From Acholoe squamosa (lineage: Eukaryota; Annelida; Polychaeta; Phyllodocida; Polynoidae): 64,000 bases of DNA. The DNA is taken from the NCBI GenBank assembly GCA_949317995.1, contig OX439039.1, positions 15,553,282 to 15,617,281 on the forward strand, in the 5' to 3' direction. The notes under the pieces are model-generated. The model worked only from the letters and a program-made list of their open reading frames with translations, was not told the DNA's origin and ran no database searches. Made by a program: the position numbers and the translations under genes. How positions within the stretch are numbered: the stretch's first letter is position 1; each line of letters starts with the position of its first letter. Shown in pieces: positions 1 through 11,717 of the stretch.

Positions 1-1613
1 TCCTGTACCGGGAAAAATTTTTGAAAGGTTAATACACAATGCAATCTCCCAGCATCTAACTACTAACTCAATATTAACTGAACGCCAAGGAGGATACCAG
101 AAAGACAAATCTACTACTGACTCCATAAGTTTCTTTGTAAATGATGTATTAAGAAATAGAAATATAGGATATATTACCTTAGCTGCATTTATTGATATCA
201 AAAAGGCTTTTGACTCGGTTAATTATTTGATATTACTAGAAAAACTAGAACGCTATGGTATAAGGAGAAAAAACTTGGAATTAATTAGAAATTACTTAAC
301 GAATAGGAAACAATGCACCATGGCAAATAATATTAAGTCAGCAGAATTACCCCTGACCTGTGGAGTACCCCAAGGATCAATTTTGGGTCCCTTATTTTTC
401 TTACTATATATCAATGACTGCATACAACAGGATGATATACATAAAACAATGTTATATGCTGATGATAGTGTACTATATGTGTCTGGACCCAGTATTGATA
501 TATTAGAGACAACTCTACAACATGCATTAAACAAATTCATAACTTGGGCGAATAAAAACAAATTAACTATCAATGAGGGTAAAACTAAAATTATGACCTT
601 TTCCTCAGCCCAAACTCTCAAAAACCTACGTAGACCTAACATAGAAATAAATGGAACAGCGCTATTGTGTGTAAATTCTTATAAATACTTAGGGGTACTG
701 ATAGACCAGGAAATGAATTTTAATCTACATGTAAAGACTTTAATGAAAAATGTTCGCTACAAATCATTCCTATTATACAAAATAAGACATATGCTATCAC
801 ATACAGTGCTCCTACATGTATACAAAACCTATGTATTACCAATAATCGATTATGCTGATATTTTCTATGATACTGCCAATGGAACTTTACTTGATGAACT
901 CCAACGACTGCAAAACAAATGTATTAAAACATGCCTTGGTTTGAATATTTTAACATCAACAGATAGAGTTCATCATGTAGCAAATCTGCCTAAACTTATA
1001 TATAGAAGACAATACCATTGTAAGATGTTTGCACACAAAATGGTATTAATGTTAGAGTTGCAAATAGACAAACTCACCTACACGATGCTCCTGTACTTTT
1101 CTATAGTAATATAAATTGTAAAGCCTATGAAAAAGGTCCAGAAGTAAAATGTGCACAATTGTGGAATACCCTACCTACAAATACTAGAAATATAAGAGAA
1201 ATAGGTACTTTCAAAAACCTGATGAAATTGGATTTAATGGATTCCATCCCATGAAAAGAAATATGTAGAATTCTTATCTATATATGGTCAATTATATTGA
1301 TGCAACATTATGATTGTGACTAGAAATAATAATTTCTTTTTAAATACACTTATCTATTGTTTAAACACAATTATATACACCGCCATGTACCAAAACTCAA
1401 AGTCAAACTATTCTCAGGAATCTATATATATGTAACGTTACATACCATGGGGAGAGGCATAATAATATCTTTTGATACGCCTCGACCCAGGAACATATTG
1501 GTCTTCATATACGTGTATTTTGTACAATTTAATTCTGTATTATCTGCTCGTTGACTCATATGTCTATGACCAATAAAGTTCAAAGTTGTTCAAAAAAAAA
1601 AAAAAAAAAAAAA
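1..1613 (+). mobile_element. LINE copy A (Jockey/CR1-like non-LTR retrotransposon), 3' part, cut by window edge
   Basis: The window opens inside the reverse-transcriptase ORF of a non-LTR retrotransposon. It is followed by about 480 bp of 3' UTR, an AATAAA-like signal near 1571 and a 22-nt A tract (1592-1613). The same 3' end occurs reversed at 31733, so the end of the family is well defined by two independent copies. The 5' part lies outside the window, so length class and target duplication cannot be judged. The A tail abuts the last exon of the minus-strand gene to its right. Family placement (Jockey superfamily; CR1/L2/Crack-like) rests on RT motifs only. Confidence 0.9.
2..1114 (+). CDS. 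LINE reverse transcriptase, C-terminal part (partial, frameshifted end)
   Basis: This is the partial RNA-directed DNA polymerase of LINE copy A, open from base 2. Visible RT blocks include a fingers motif around KSTTDS, the AFIDIKKAFDSV block carrying the first catalytic Asp, the VPQGSILGPLFF block, the catalytic YADD box (MLYADDSVLY) and the thumb-side YKYLGVLID block. The enzyme would copy its own RNA at a nicked target (target-primed reverse transcription). Compared with copy B, the frame breaks shortly after position 1040: copy B continues for more than 50 residues with LINE-like sequence, while here the reading diverges and stops. This copy is therefore probably inactive. Confidence 0.85.
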   Translation, partial: PVPGKIFERLIHNAISQHLTTNSILTERQGGYQKDKSTTDSISFFVNDVLRNRNIGYITLAAFIDIKKAFDSVNYLILLEKLERYGIRRKNLELIRNYLTNRKQCTMANNIKSAELPLTCGVPQGSILGPLFFLLYINDCIQQDDIHKTMLYADDSVLYVSGPSIDILETTLQHALNKFITWANKNKLTINEGKTKIMTFSSAQTLKNLRRPNIEINGTALLCVNSYKYLGVLIDQEMNFNLHVKTLMKNVRYKSFLLYKIRHMLSHTVLLHVYKTYVLPIIDYADIFYDTANGTLLDELQRLQNKCIKTCLGLNILTSTDRVHHVANLPKLIYRRQYHCKMFAHKMVLMLELQIDKLTYTMLLYFSIVI

Positions 1614-4600
1614 CGGTCGCAGGATGACACAGTTATTTGGAGTTCTAACTGCGGGTCCTGGCCATCAGACAAGACATCAATAATTGTATCATCGTTGCTG
1701 TCCTTTCCATCTGTGTCAACTGTCTTGAAGTCACCTGTGCTTTTCATCACTTCTAAGTTGCAGTTATTGTTTTTCAACGGTTCTGGATTATTTAGAGACT
1801 GGTTTGTAGCCACGTCTCCTATTTGTATAGTGTCAGGAGGGCTAGGAGCCTGGTCAGTCTTCGGAGTTGTATCTTCACGTTGTGGCAGCTGAACAGAAGC
1901 AACGTGTTCAGTCTGGTCAGTCTCTGGAGGGATAGTAGCCTGGTCATTCTCGGGAGCGAAAGTAGCCTGGTCAGTCTCGGGAGCGACAATACCCGGGTCA
2001 GTCTTGGGAGTGGTATCTTGACATTGTGGGTGCTGAACAGAAGCAACGAGTTCAGTCTGGTCAGTCTCTGGAGGGATAGCAGCCTGGTCATTCTCGGGAG
2101 CGACAGTAGCCTGGTCAGTCTCTGGAGCGACAATACCCTGGTCAGTCTTGGGAGTTGTATGTTGACGTTGTGGGTGCTGAACAGAAGCAACGTGTTCAGT
2201 CTGGTCAGTCTCTGGAGGGATAGTAGCCTGGTCATTCTCGGGAGCGACAGTAGCCTGGTCAGTCTCGGGAGCGACAGTAGCCTGGTCAGTCTCTGGAGCG
2301 ACAATACCCTGGTCAGTCTTGGGAGTGGTATCTTGATGTTGTGGGTGCTGAACAGAAGCAACGTGTTCAGTCTGGTCAGTCTCTGGAGGGATAGTAGCCT
2401 GGTCATTCTCGGGAGCGACAGTAGCCTGGTTAGTCTCGGGAGCAACAGTAGCCTGGTCAGTCTCGGCAGCGACAGTAGCCTGGTCAATCTCGGGAGCGAC
2501 AATAGCCTGGTCTGTCTCGGGATTGGTATCTTCACATTGTTGCTGCTTTGTCTCCTGAATGCTGTGAGCGTGATCATCCTGGACAGTCTCTGGAGAGATA
2601 GGAGGATATGTCACTTTGTCAGAGTGGGAAGGTGCAGCAGGTCCTGGGCAGACAGTAGAACTAGGCCCTAAATAAAGGTTCTGCAGTTGATGGGGGATGT
2701 TGAATGAATTTCCTGGTGCAGGTGAGGTTTGTGATAAGTTTCCGTCTGAATTTGTGACAGTAGGTTGTCCTATTATTTGACAGTCAATTCTACCTGGATT
2801 TAGTGACAGAGGATTCGACCCTTGGCCTGCTGGAGGACCCATTCCAAGTGTGTTTGACGAAGTATCTATACAGACCACTGCAAGAGAGAGAGAGCAATAG
2901 ACATAAGAGAGGGAATTTTTATGAAAAAGATGAGGAACAAGAAGGTAAAAAAAAGAAATTGTGTGTAAGTTAATTCAAGTCGACCTCTTTATAGTTCATA
3001 ATTATCGTTATTAATTTGTTAATGTTATTGTGTTACTTCATCTACAACAGAGAAAACAGAGACAAATAGGTCAAGACTGACTACCTGTTGGGGCTGTAGA
3101 AGAGTTTGGTGTAGGACCTAGTGGCTCTGTAACGAGGAAAGGGAGTTCTGGAGTCTGTGTTTCCACTGTGACAGAACGTTTGACCATTTCTGTTTGGTGG
3201 AAGAGCTTACCGACCACTGAAAACATAGAACGGAAGGCACTTTCTTAAAATAGACCTACATTACAAAGGATATCTGGAAACAAACTTTGTCGCTGACATA
3301 ATATATGGCAGGCAGTTTTTACTTTTTATTTTCCACCGTGCCACACAAAGTGAAAAGACATACGTTCTTTTGCTATGTGACTACTTTAGGCTCAAAAGTG
3401 AACTTTTTCTCTCTGTGAAAATTTACTTAGAAGAAAGAAAACTTACCCTTTATTATTTGGGACACATTCCGATTGCATGTTGCTTGGGTGTCGATTATCT
3501 TCTCTCTGTCGTTCCCCAACTTCTCCAACACTTCCGTGCACTTTGATATAGCACAAGACATGTTTTCCTCAGAAGCATGGCGGTTCTCTTCCATTGTGGA
3601 AAGCATAGACTCCAAACGAGTCAAACGAGTGTCCTTTTCTGCCGAGTTCTCTTCGAGAGGCAAGTTTTCCACTGTCTTGTCTGGAGAGAAACAGAGCTTT
3701 TTACTGCTTCCTCCACCCTTTTTCCCTGCTAACCTTGGACTGCGTCTCAACCCTGTTTGGGGGGAATTTTCATTGGGGGTAGAAGTAAGCGGAATAGACA
3801 TATCCTGATTAATCCCTGTGAGATCAACAACGGCGTCAGCCTCTATCACATTGACAATCATATCGTCAGACTGATCTTTGGCCTGCTCCTCAGTTACATT
3901 GGAAACCTTAGAAACCTTGGAAAACTTAGATAGCTGCGAAACATTCTTAGTAAGGTCAACGTGTGCTGAAACCGCATTTCTTACAGCACATCTGCCAGGC
4001 TTCTTGAAAGGAGCGCTCCTGGCAGAGACTGAAGACAGTTTATTGCCAGACGCTTTAACAGTTACCCCTGTTACACCCTTGCTGTTAACTTTTTTAACTG
4101 GAACAGTGCAGGAGGAAGCAGCTTGCACAGTTTTGTTGGAAAGAGGAGGAGAAATAACTTGAAGCTTGACATGTTTCTTGTTAGGAGTACTGGCCTTCCT
4201 GGTGGTAGAGGCTTTAGGGGAAGCAGCAGCCGTTTCTGCCATTAGTTGTTCATCTGAGGGTATGAGCAAAACCTTCTTGCCAAAAGGAGCTGGGAACTTG
4301 GGTTTGGTGTTGGATTTAGGTAAGGTAGAATTCTTCTTCTTGCAGTTCTTCTTAGATTACTCTACTTGGTCAGTGTAATATATTACCTCTCCTACCGGAG
4401 CTGAAAAGACAGGAAAAGATGCACATTGATTAACTTATATCATGTGAAGGGATAAAATCAGCACCTTGTTTCCTTTTTCATGAAAATTAATTTTCTTTGC
4501 ACTAAATGAAAAGACAAAGAGGACGGAGGTAGAGATAAGAAAGAGACAGAGACAAAAAAAACAGTTTCACATCTTTAAGTAAGGACTGATATATCATAAA

Positions 4601-5971
4601 TAATCTACAGCCAGGACAAAAATGGCAGAAAGAAAGAAAGAAAAGGGTTGTTTTGTTCTCACCTACTATTCTCTCGACTCCTTTGTACTTCAGGCATAGA
4701 ACCTCCGTCAGTGAGCAGCCTTCTACTGAATTACCTGCATCAATCTGATCAAGGAAGTCCTGGTTCTGCAATAAAGTTAAAAAAGAAATCATAAGATATA
4801 AATGAAAAAGAGAGCTCAGGGAAGTTAACTACAAATAAAAAAGTATATTATTTCTTTTAGTTGAAGGTGCTGCTTTATTTTTCAGAGAACAACTTTATGT
4901 ACACTGAAAAAAGGACAAGGAAAAGCATGAAGCTTACCTTGTTCTTGGCTCTCCAAGCAAAGTCGTTCAGGTGGTGCCTTAGTTTAGGGAGTTCTCTCTG
5001 TGAATTCTGGATGCTGTGAACTGTCGCTGTAGAAAGAAAAAGAAAGGTTAACCTCATGTCATTTTTAAAGGTTTTTCATGGAAAATGGAATAAAAGGAGA
5101 AAATTCTTTTTAATTAAAATTTCTTGGCAGATAAAAATAAAAAAATAATTACTAGAGATGGAATGCACACAAAACTGAACACGGTCATATCAAGTTCATG
5201 GTTGACATTTTATTATAGTTGCAAGTAAGGTACAGAGTGGTTGTGGTATGGTTTTATGCCTAGATGTTGTGATCTACGTTTCAACCTTATTAAAAGGTCT
5301 TCATAAAAAAATAATCATCTAGAGAAAAAAAGAAAAAAAAAGCCAACAGAGAGAAGAGAGGAAATTTTCTTACCAAGAATGGTGTCCCAGCCTTCCTTTC
5401 TTGTCTCAAAGCTGTTAGGTCCTCGAGCACAGAGGAGTGCCTTCTGATTGTAACACGAGTACATCAAGGCATGGTTCTCCGCGTCAGACCAAAACACATC
5501 ACGACAGCGTGCTGTTCCACGCGAAGTTAGACTTGAAGAACCCACTTTGCTCTTACGTTTAGGAGCTGGTTTAGAGGGAGACTCGTCGTCAGAGAGGGAA
5601 CTCAAATCCTCTACTACATACTCTTCCTCTTTACTGTCGTCCCCTCCTTCGTCATCTTCCTCGTATTTTTCTTGTTCCTTCATTTGATAACCTTGGAAGC
5701 CTTGGAAGCAGGAGTTCAAGACAGGGAGATCATATGCTCGAACCACAGTGCCTGATTGGTTTACCTCTTCTTCGTCGCAGCTGCTGCTACTGGGATCATA
5801 CATTTCCCTCTCCTTCAATAAAGAAAGGACAAAGGTAAAAAAAAATGACATCACCGCAAGGTATAGGATAAAAGAAAAGGACCACGTAAAGGGGAAGGGG
5901 AACTTCAACATACACTTAACTTGAATACGTTTAACTTAGGTTAGGGCCCTTTTTACCTTATTATCGCTCAT
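1580..5971 (-). CDS. Myb/SANT-like, coiled-coil, repeat-tailed nuclear protein (seven coding exons, one in-frame stop)
   Basis: I assembled exons by GT-AG sites and phase: 5971-5957, 5812-5374, 5026-4938, 4765-4663, 4400-3447, 3216-3085 and 2877-1580. All junction phases agree across about 3 kb. The start is ATG at 5971 (MSDNK); another ATG at about 6110 with its own donor could be an alternative first exon. Order: acidic Ser/Glu-rich segment, then a Myb/SANT-like DNA-binding domain spread over exons 2-3 (conserved Trp in DVFWSDAE and GWDTIL, then RELPKLRHHLNDFAWRAKNK). Next come a Lys/Ser-rich region with RRSPRLAGKK, a coiled coil near TRLESMLSTMEENR, and a Gln/Thr-rich tail of PETDQATVA-type repeats. 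The function is probably nuclear and DNA-binding; the exact role is unknown. Odd points: a TAA at 4357-4359 inside exon 5, and the last residues plus stop come from the LINE A-tail. Confidence 0.72.
1890..2530 (-). repeat. Coding minisatellite (33-bp unit, higher-order repeat) in the last exon
   Basis: The exon is built of an 11-residue unit of the form ETDQATVAPEN (33 bp). A longer pattern is superimposed: blocks ending TDQTEHVASVQHPQ followed by DTTPKTDQGIVAPE recur four times. Copies are nearly identical in DNA, which indicates recent expansion or homogenisation. The repeat lacks stops in several frames and so creates long false ORFs on both strands. The product is a low-complexity Thr/Gln/Glu/Pro-rich tail. 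Confidence 0.9.
4357..4359 (-). other. In-frame TAA nonsense codon in exon 5 of the Myb/SANT-like gene
   Basis: With exon 4765-4663 ending in phase 1 and the acceptor TTTTCAG before 4400, the reading runs GEVIYYTDQVE, then TAA, then SKKNCKKKNSTLP in the same frame into the long ORF. A donor-like GAG/GTAATA lies 14 nt into the exon, but the intron it would start could only end a few tens of bases later, too short for an ordinary intron. The codon is either a real truncation, an allele, a recoded stop or a base-call error. Confidence 0.65.
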
Positions 5972-6129
5972 GCCCGCTTCAGAAAAAAACAAGGAAACTT
6001 TATTTTTCTACTATAACAACTACCTTATGAAGCACACACATGAAGAAAAGGATGAAACACAGCATTTAGACCACTTAATCCATGATTTACTCACTTTCTG
6101 GGGGAGTTGAGCCATATTTAAGATGTGTT

Positions 6130-9100
6130 CATCATAGTTGGCATCCACGAAACAAACAAAGTGAACTTTCCTTCCGGAAGTGACGTAGAGGGGTTACTGG
6201 GTCAAATTATGCTGGTTCCCCTGCTTATTTTTTCGCTGTGCGGTAGTTTCGCTGTGACAGCGAGAAAAAAACAGCGAAGAAGAAACAAAATTATCTTACG
6301 TAGTCACAACGACTCTCGTTAGGAAAAGGCAAAATATTTGTGCAACGGGTCTGGAAAACTTTCTTTGTAGATCTCGCTGTTTCCAAGACCTTTTCATGTA
6401 ACGAAGGTTCGCTGTTTGTGCAATGACCCTGTGATGGAGGCCATAATTTCAGAACTCCTTTTCCAAATATTTACCCTGGTGTAAATGTACTTATTTACAT
6501 GCATTGCTGTATTTATACCACAGTTATATTAAGATGATAGAAAAGTATACCACTGTTCCCTGTTGTTGGCTAGAAAGGTACATTTGTGTTATACCTCGAC
6601 ATTTCTGGCTATGGCTCTTACTTTAAAAAGGGGAAGTGGGAGTGAGCTCTTGAAAATATATATATCTTGCCTGCAACTATGAGACAATGCAAAGGGACAC
6701 TCTCAAACTAAATATACTGATGTATCAACAATGCATTGATGTGGAATTGGCAGGAGGGTGGCATAGTGGTACATTGAAGCACCCAAGAGGGGGGACAAGC
6801 AATTGTAAACAAAGACCTATATGTATATGTATAAGTAATACCAGAGGGAATGCCTCTGGGTTTGGAATGGAGGAACAACTGTGGCATAATTCTACAAAGA
6901 CAGACCCTGCGGGTAACCGAGCAGTTCTAAGGAAATGTTCTATAGGGTGTCAAACACAAACAGTATGTAGAGATGTTCCGTTGTATCCATAGTTCAAGTA
7001 GGTTGAGGGAAGACGAGGCAACATAGTCTGCAGGCAAGTTTAGTAAACAATTGTGCTTTACTTGTAAATGGCACAAAGTTATGTGAGACCATAAACATTT
7101 GTTATGCAATCTTTATAAAGGAATAATGGAAAAAAATAAAGAAATGTATTATTCACCTAAAATGACATGAAAGAAGGAACTTCTATCCCATCACATTTTG
7201 TCTGCAAATGGGTCAGGTCGCAGAAACCACCACATTTGGTGGTTTTCATGCTCTTTTTGGGTTTGTGTGGTTCTGTAACAAATTACCATGACCTAAGCTA
7301 GTCTTCCATGATCCTGTTAGGCCAGACACAGGTAGGGCAAGTAGAGAAATGAAAATTGTTATCATTCTATCAAGGATTGTTCAAGCTAAAAAGGGAACAA
7401 AAAAAGGCACTTTTTACAGTGTAAGAGATATCACTTTATTAGGCTTAAACAAAAGATGCAAGTGTTTTTTGTATCAAAATAAGGTTGGATCACTATGAGA
7501 ACATGTATGTTACCAAAATCATGGTTACCATGTTGATCCACATATTTCCATCGAAATATACTCAGGGCTCAGAGCAAATTCATATGATAAGAGAAGAAAA
7601 TGGATCACACCTATGAACACAATAATCAGGATTGACACTCTCTGGTCTTTAATTCTGATATTTGCTTTTCCATTCCTAATGTTGTCATGTACACAAGATT
7701 ACCTTAGTCTAATCTAAAGTTCCCTAAAATTCAACGTTTTCATTCAGTGTTTATCATTTGTAGACACTTGTATAGTGCCTGTCTTATAGTGCCATATACC
7801 TGGTAGACCATTAGACGGTAAATAGTATCTATGGAAACCAGCAATATCATAATTGTTGAGAGTTAGGAGTGAAATGCATAAAGCCAGACATCAGATATTC
7901 AGGGTAATATGTTCACTGACAACGACACTGAGGAATACAATTCATAAACTAGTGTTGATATCAAAATAATAGCCTCCAAGGTCTCCTGACAATCTTGGAA
8001 TTTCCCCCAGTCATCCATCGTCGAATGGGATCAGCATGCACACCGGGAAGGATCATGAACTGCTCATAAATACTCCTTCCTCCCCCCACACTGAGCTGAT
8101 CAAGGTGCAGAGTGTGAACAGAATATTATAATAAGGGACATGGAGGGGATTCTGAATTCTCCGCATAACTCTGTTCTCGTTTCGGTCCTTTTCCTTCACT
8201 CTCGCAAATAGATTTTAACCATTGGTGTCTACCTTGTTGGTTTTATTAACTTCCCTTTTCGTTCTGGTTTTGTTTGTCAAACTTTAGTTGTTTTCAATTG
8301 TTTGAACCTTTTCAATCTTTATAAAGTGGACAGAATAATTATAACCTGGCTTCCTGCTTTTAGGAAAGTCATTAGAGGAGCGGTCTGTGTAGTTGTGTAT
8401 GATGTCCATAAAAACCTCACTGATATTGTGATCATGTACACTATCATGAGATACCCTGAAATGTATAAATTCTACTGTTAAAAAGCAATACTGTAAGATA
8501 CCCTGACCTGGTTGTACAGCTAGTGGCATTCTACCAGCTTTGGAATTGCTGAGATCTAAGTTAAATCATTGTCAATGATAACTTTGTAGGGTATACGGCC
8601 AGAACAAAAAAAGGATGAAGCAAGATAGTATATGTGGTGATTGCATATTATGGTGTTGAGATATGATTGGAAGTGGTGCTCACATTAGCCTGAAAGAGGG
8701 TGCATCAATTGAAATAAGAAAACATATTTTAGTCAATCATACCTGTTTACACTCTGCAATATACCGCTCAGCCCCTTCCCAGCTGGATTACACCTAAAAC
8801 AAATAAAAATGATTAGCCTGAGAATGTACGTCATAGATGTTTTTGTTGTTGTATTGTAGCCATCTTTCCCTTTAAAAATTTTCCCATTAGTATATGGCAT
8901 ATAAATGGAGATGCAAGCTCTGTTGTCAATACTTGCGATCATTATTTTGTCTTACATCTGAAGGCAATATCCCTTCCAGATTGCAACAATTAAATTCCCT
9001 GCCTTGATGTATACATGGCTCGATAATGGCTTTTCACATTTTCTTCTCTACTTCTCAAGTTTTATTTGCACTTAGAATTCATCAGGATCCTGAAAACTCT

Positions 9101-9779
9101 AAATGTGACCCATCCTTACAAAATGGTACGGAGGTCGCACATACAATATGTTTAGTTATTAGCATATTCATTTACAACTCATCAAGAGCTTTCATTTGGT
9201 ATATAACACTTGCATATTTGAACCAGGTGGTCCTCTAAGGATCTTCTGTCGGTAAATTTAGTCGGATGAATTAAAAAAAAAATTAACCTGATATATTTGA
9301 CATTTTAAACATATAATAATTTATAAATCCTATATAATTCCCATGTAATTCTAAATAACCAAGAAAACTATAGCTATGTCTTCTATGCATTTGGGGCTTA
9401 AATTCAGTTCAGTAGGCAAGGATTCTGAAAGATATCTACCCATAGGTTAGAAAAATGCTAAAATATCTATTTTAAAAAATCTGATATTTTTGACACTATA
9501 CCACTTGAGAAGCCTATATCTAGGCTTCTAAATGTGCGACTTCAGTACCACTTTGTTAGGATGGGTCACAAATATAAAGTAGGACAGGAATTTATTTACT
9601 TGGACATGGACCCGAGTTGCATGATCTATAAAGGACCATGCACAAGTTTAACAAAAGGACTTTTGGCAGCCGACGAAAGACATTTTGTCGGCTGTCACAA
9701 ATAAAACAACTGAATATGGAGTAAAGGTTGTGAGGGCAGCCTGAGGTACGATGCAAAATTTATTTAGTTAGGTTTCAAG

Positions 9780-9780
<1 letters not shown>
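6130..9780. other. Gene-free stretch with old dispersed repeat and small palindromes
   Basis: No ORF here has the splice context or protein character of a gene. Part of 6740-6930 resembles 23980-24160 (shared words such as GGAATGGAGGAACAAC and AAACATAGACCTATAT), and 8630-8690 resembles 24310-24360, so this is a diverged duplicate. Two short palindromes are visible: 9508-9529 (AGAAGCCTATATCTAGGCTTCT-like, near perfect) and 9667-9694 (CAGCCGAC/GTCGGCTG with a 12-nt loop). Confidence 0.5.

Positions 9781-9829
<49 letters not shown>
9781..9829. repeat. (TA)n microsatellite, left target flank of the gypsy element
   Basis: A nearly pure TA run directly abuts the LTR end TGTAGCG at 9830. The run resumes directly after the other LTR at 19744, so the element split one TA tract. 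Confidence 0.95.
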
Positions 9830-10207
9830 TGTAGCGTTTTCCGACTCTATGGTTAATAAAGAATTACACAACTCCGACAGCTTGACTTCAGTGTCTTTTA
9901 TTTCCTGGCAGTCTTCGCCACACCATCTAAGTCTTGTATCGTATATAGATTAACCCGGAGGTAAGCCTTTGAAGTTCTGCTCTTCTCTGTCTGCAACCCG
10001 AAACTAACTGATCGGAGTAACAACTCCCTTATATATACATAGGCAGATACTCCAACCCCGGCCTGCTCCACGGCAGGCCAGCGTCGGAGGATCTCCTCCG
10101 CCGACTACTATTGCCGACGTAACCGCGTTACTTCAGGACCGCTGGCCTCGCCGCCCCCACACCAGGATGGTTTCGGCTCCGCCAACGGCCCCTCCGTCTC
10201 CGCCACA
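9830..10207 (-). repeat. 3' LTR of the gypsy element
   Basis: 378 bp with TG...CA ends (on the minus strand TGTGGCGG...CGCTACA). On the minus strand it contains a TATA box (TATATATAAGG, near 10029-10038) and an AATAAA signal near 9897-9902, in the order expected for U3-R-U5. It differs from the other LTR at three sites (an A/G in the CAACCCGRAAC run, one in ACTCCRACC, one in GCGTCRGAGG). Confidence 0.96.
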
Positions 10208-10217
10208 CTCTCCCCAA
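10208..10217 (-). promoter_or_regulatory. Polypurine tract of the gypsy element
   Basis: The minus strand reads TTGGGGAGAG immediately before the 3' LTR (TGTGG). This is the expected plus-strand primer. The second gypsy fragment at 45083 has the same tract, so it is conserved in the family. Confidence 0.85.
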
Positions 10218-10526
10218 CTAATCTATAGCCTTACCGGGAGAAAGAGTGTGATATTACCCTCCTGCAGATGGGTTTCCAATTTTGAAAAATCCTGTCACGC
10301 CATGGCCCCTGGGCGTTTAAGTAAATAGCTACACATATCATACACATAGTAAATCCTACTTAAACCTCCTCTATAGGCGGCATTAACTACTAAGTAAACC
10401 GAATCCGCCGTCCCCTATGCGGAGTATAGCCATAACAACAACTTTTATACAATAATACGGCGTCAGTTCGTCTGGATCCGGCAGACATCCTCCGCCTCCC
10501 CCTTCTCCGCCGCCCTCCGGATCGCC

Positions 10527-11717
10527 TCAGGATGTCTTGTCGCCGCCCTCGTTGGTTCCAGCCTTGGTCGTCCGCGCCGCCAACGTCCTCGGCCACCGCT
10601 GTCCGCAGCGGCTGCAGCATCCCTTCTTATCACGGCCATAACGGGTCCGGGTAACATGGACCAGTTCAATATCTCCATTGGGGAGGGTGTGAATGGAGGA
10701 AGATTGCAGTCCCCCGGGTATAACCCTCATCTCAGGTCCTAGGGTCCGAGGCTGCCCCAGTCGTCTAGAGTGTTCCTTGAGGGCCTCCGGCCCGGTAAAA
10801 TCCGAATGCCATGGCATAGCCCCATCCTCCTCCGCCTCCTCGTCCCTATTGTCACCCGCTTTATCTCCTTGTTGATCTAGCGGTAGGCGGTGCACCTCCT
10901 CTACCCCCACCAACCCCTCGGTGCTGGCGATTCCCCCTTCTCCCATATCTCCTATAGGTAATCCGGCTACTACCATCACTCGGTCTGTCTCAGTGTTGGG
11001 TAGGGGCGCCGGGTCCCCAAGCCCTCCGACCACCGTCTCAACCCCCTCCGGCACCATTACCATGGTCTCCGCCCGTCCACTCTCACCCCCCACTTCTACT
11101 TGCAGCAAGAATTCTCCCTTGGGCGAGCAAAGGACTAGCCCGTCCAACCCCACAGTCACGGTTCGGGGGTACTTGTCCAACCTGGGTAGAGCCACTAAGG
11201 TCCCCGGCTCTACGGGGGGGGGGGTCTTTGGTACCTTCTCCACCTGTCCTTTCTCCTTCACCGGTGTCCCTACGGAACCCGATTGAAATTTGCTCATTAC
11301 TTGGGCGGTACCCTCCTCCATGGATCGGTTTTGTATGGCCTCTTCCTCCGCTTCTTTTAACACTCCCTCCAGGCTCAACTTCCTCGTAGACTTTCCCGCT
11401 CCTTTTTCTTTAGGGCTTTTACTTTTAGTCTCCATCTCTTTCCTCAGTCTTTCTTTCTCCGCCTCTTTGGCCTTCCTCTCCTCCTCCTCCTTTCTCCACT
11501 GTTCCTCCTCCGCCCTCCGGCGCTCCTCAGCCTCTCTGGCCTTCCTCTCCGCCTCCTCTCTCTCTTTCCGTTTAATTTCTCTTTTCCTCTTCCGCTCCTC
11601 CTCCTTGGCATCGCTGAGTACAGCTAAGAACTGGGCTTTCAGTTTAGGGCAGGATTGGACGTACGCCGGGATGGCCACCTCCTCCGACTCCTCGCTGGTT
11701 TCATCCTCCCCTTCCAC
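10527..11717 (-). CDS. Extra gene (ORF3), C-terminal part: long charged coiled coil
   Basis: After GEDETSEESEEVAIPAYVQ and CPKLKAQFLAVL comes about 100 residues of almost uninterrupted Glu/Arg/Lys/Ala heptads (EEERKRKREIKRKEREEAER and following), a strong coiled coil. A Gly/Val/Pro-rich region of ~200 residues follows, and a final HVTRTRYGRDKKGCCSRCG with a CxxC pair. Together with the two preceding ORFs it would form one protein of roughly 1100 residues. Coiled coil plus zinc fingers suggests an oligomeric nucleic-acid-binding accessory protein. No enzymatic motif is visible. Confidence 0.65.
   Translation of the reverse strand: MEGEDETSEESEEVAIPAYVQSCPKLKAQFLAVLSDAKEEERKRKREIKRKEREEAERKAREAEERRRAEEEQWRKEEEERKAKEAEKERLRKEMETKSKSPKEKGAGKSTRKLSLEGVLKEAEEEAIQNRSMEEGTAQVMSKFQSGSVGTPVKEKGQVEKVPKTPPPVEPGTLVALPRLDKYPRTVTVGLDGLVLCSPKGEFLLQVEVGGESGRAETMVMVPEGVETVVGGLGDPAPLPNTETDRVMVVAGLPIGDMGEGGIASTEGLVGVEEVHRLPLDQQGDKAGDNRDEEAEEDGAMPWHSDFTGPEALKEHSRRLGQPRTLGPEMRVIPGGLQSSSIHTLPNGDIELVHVTRTRYGRDKKGCCSRCGQRWPRTLAARTTKAGTNEGGDKTS

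Noticed and set aside
1823-2671. Long plus-strand ORF (282 codons) and a second minus-strand ORF (252 codons) of Ser/Leu/Arg repeats
   Set aside because: Both are shadows of the 33-bp coding repeat, which has no stops in several frames. The frame with matching exon phases is the PETDQ one.
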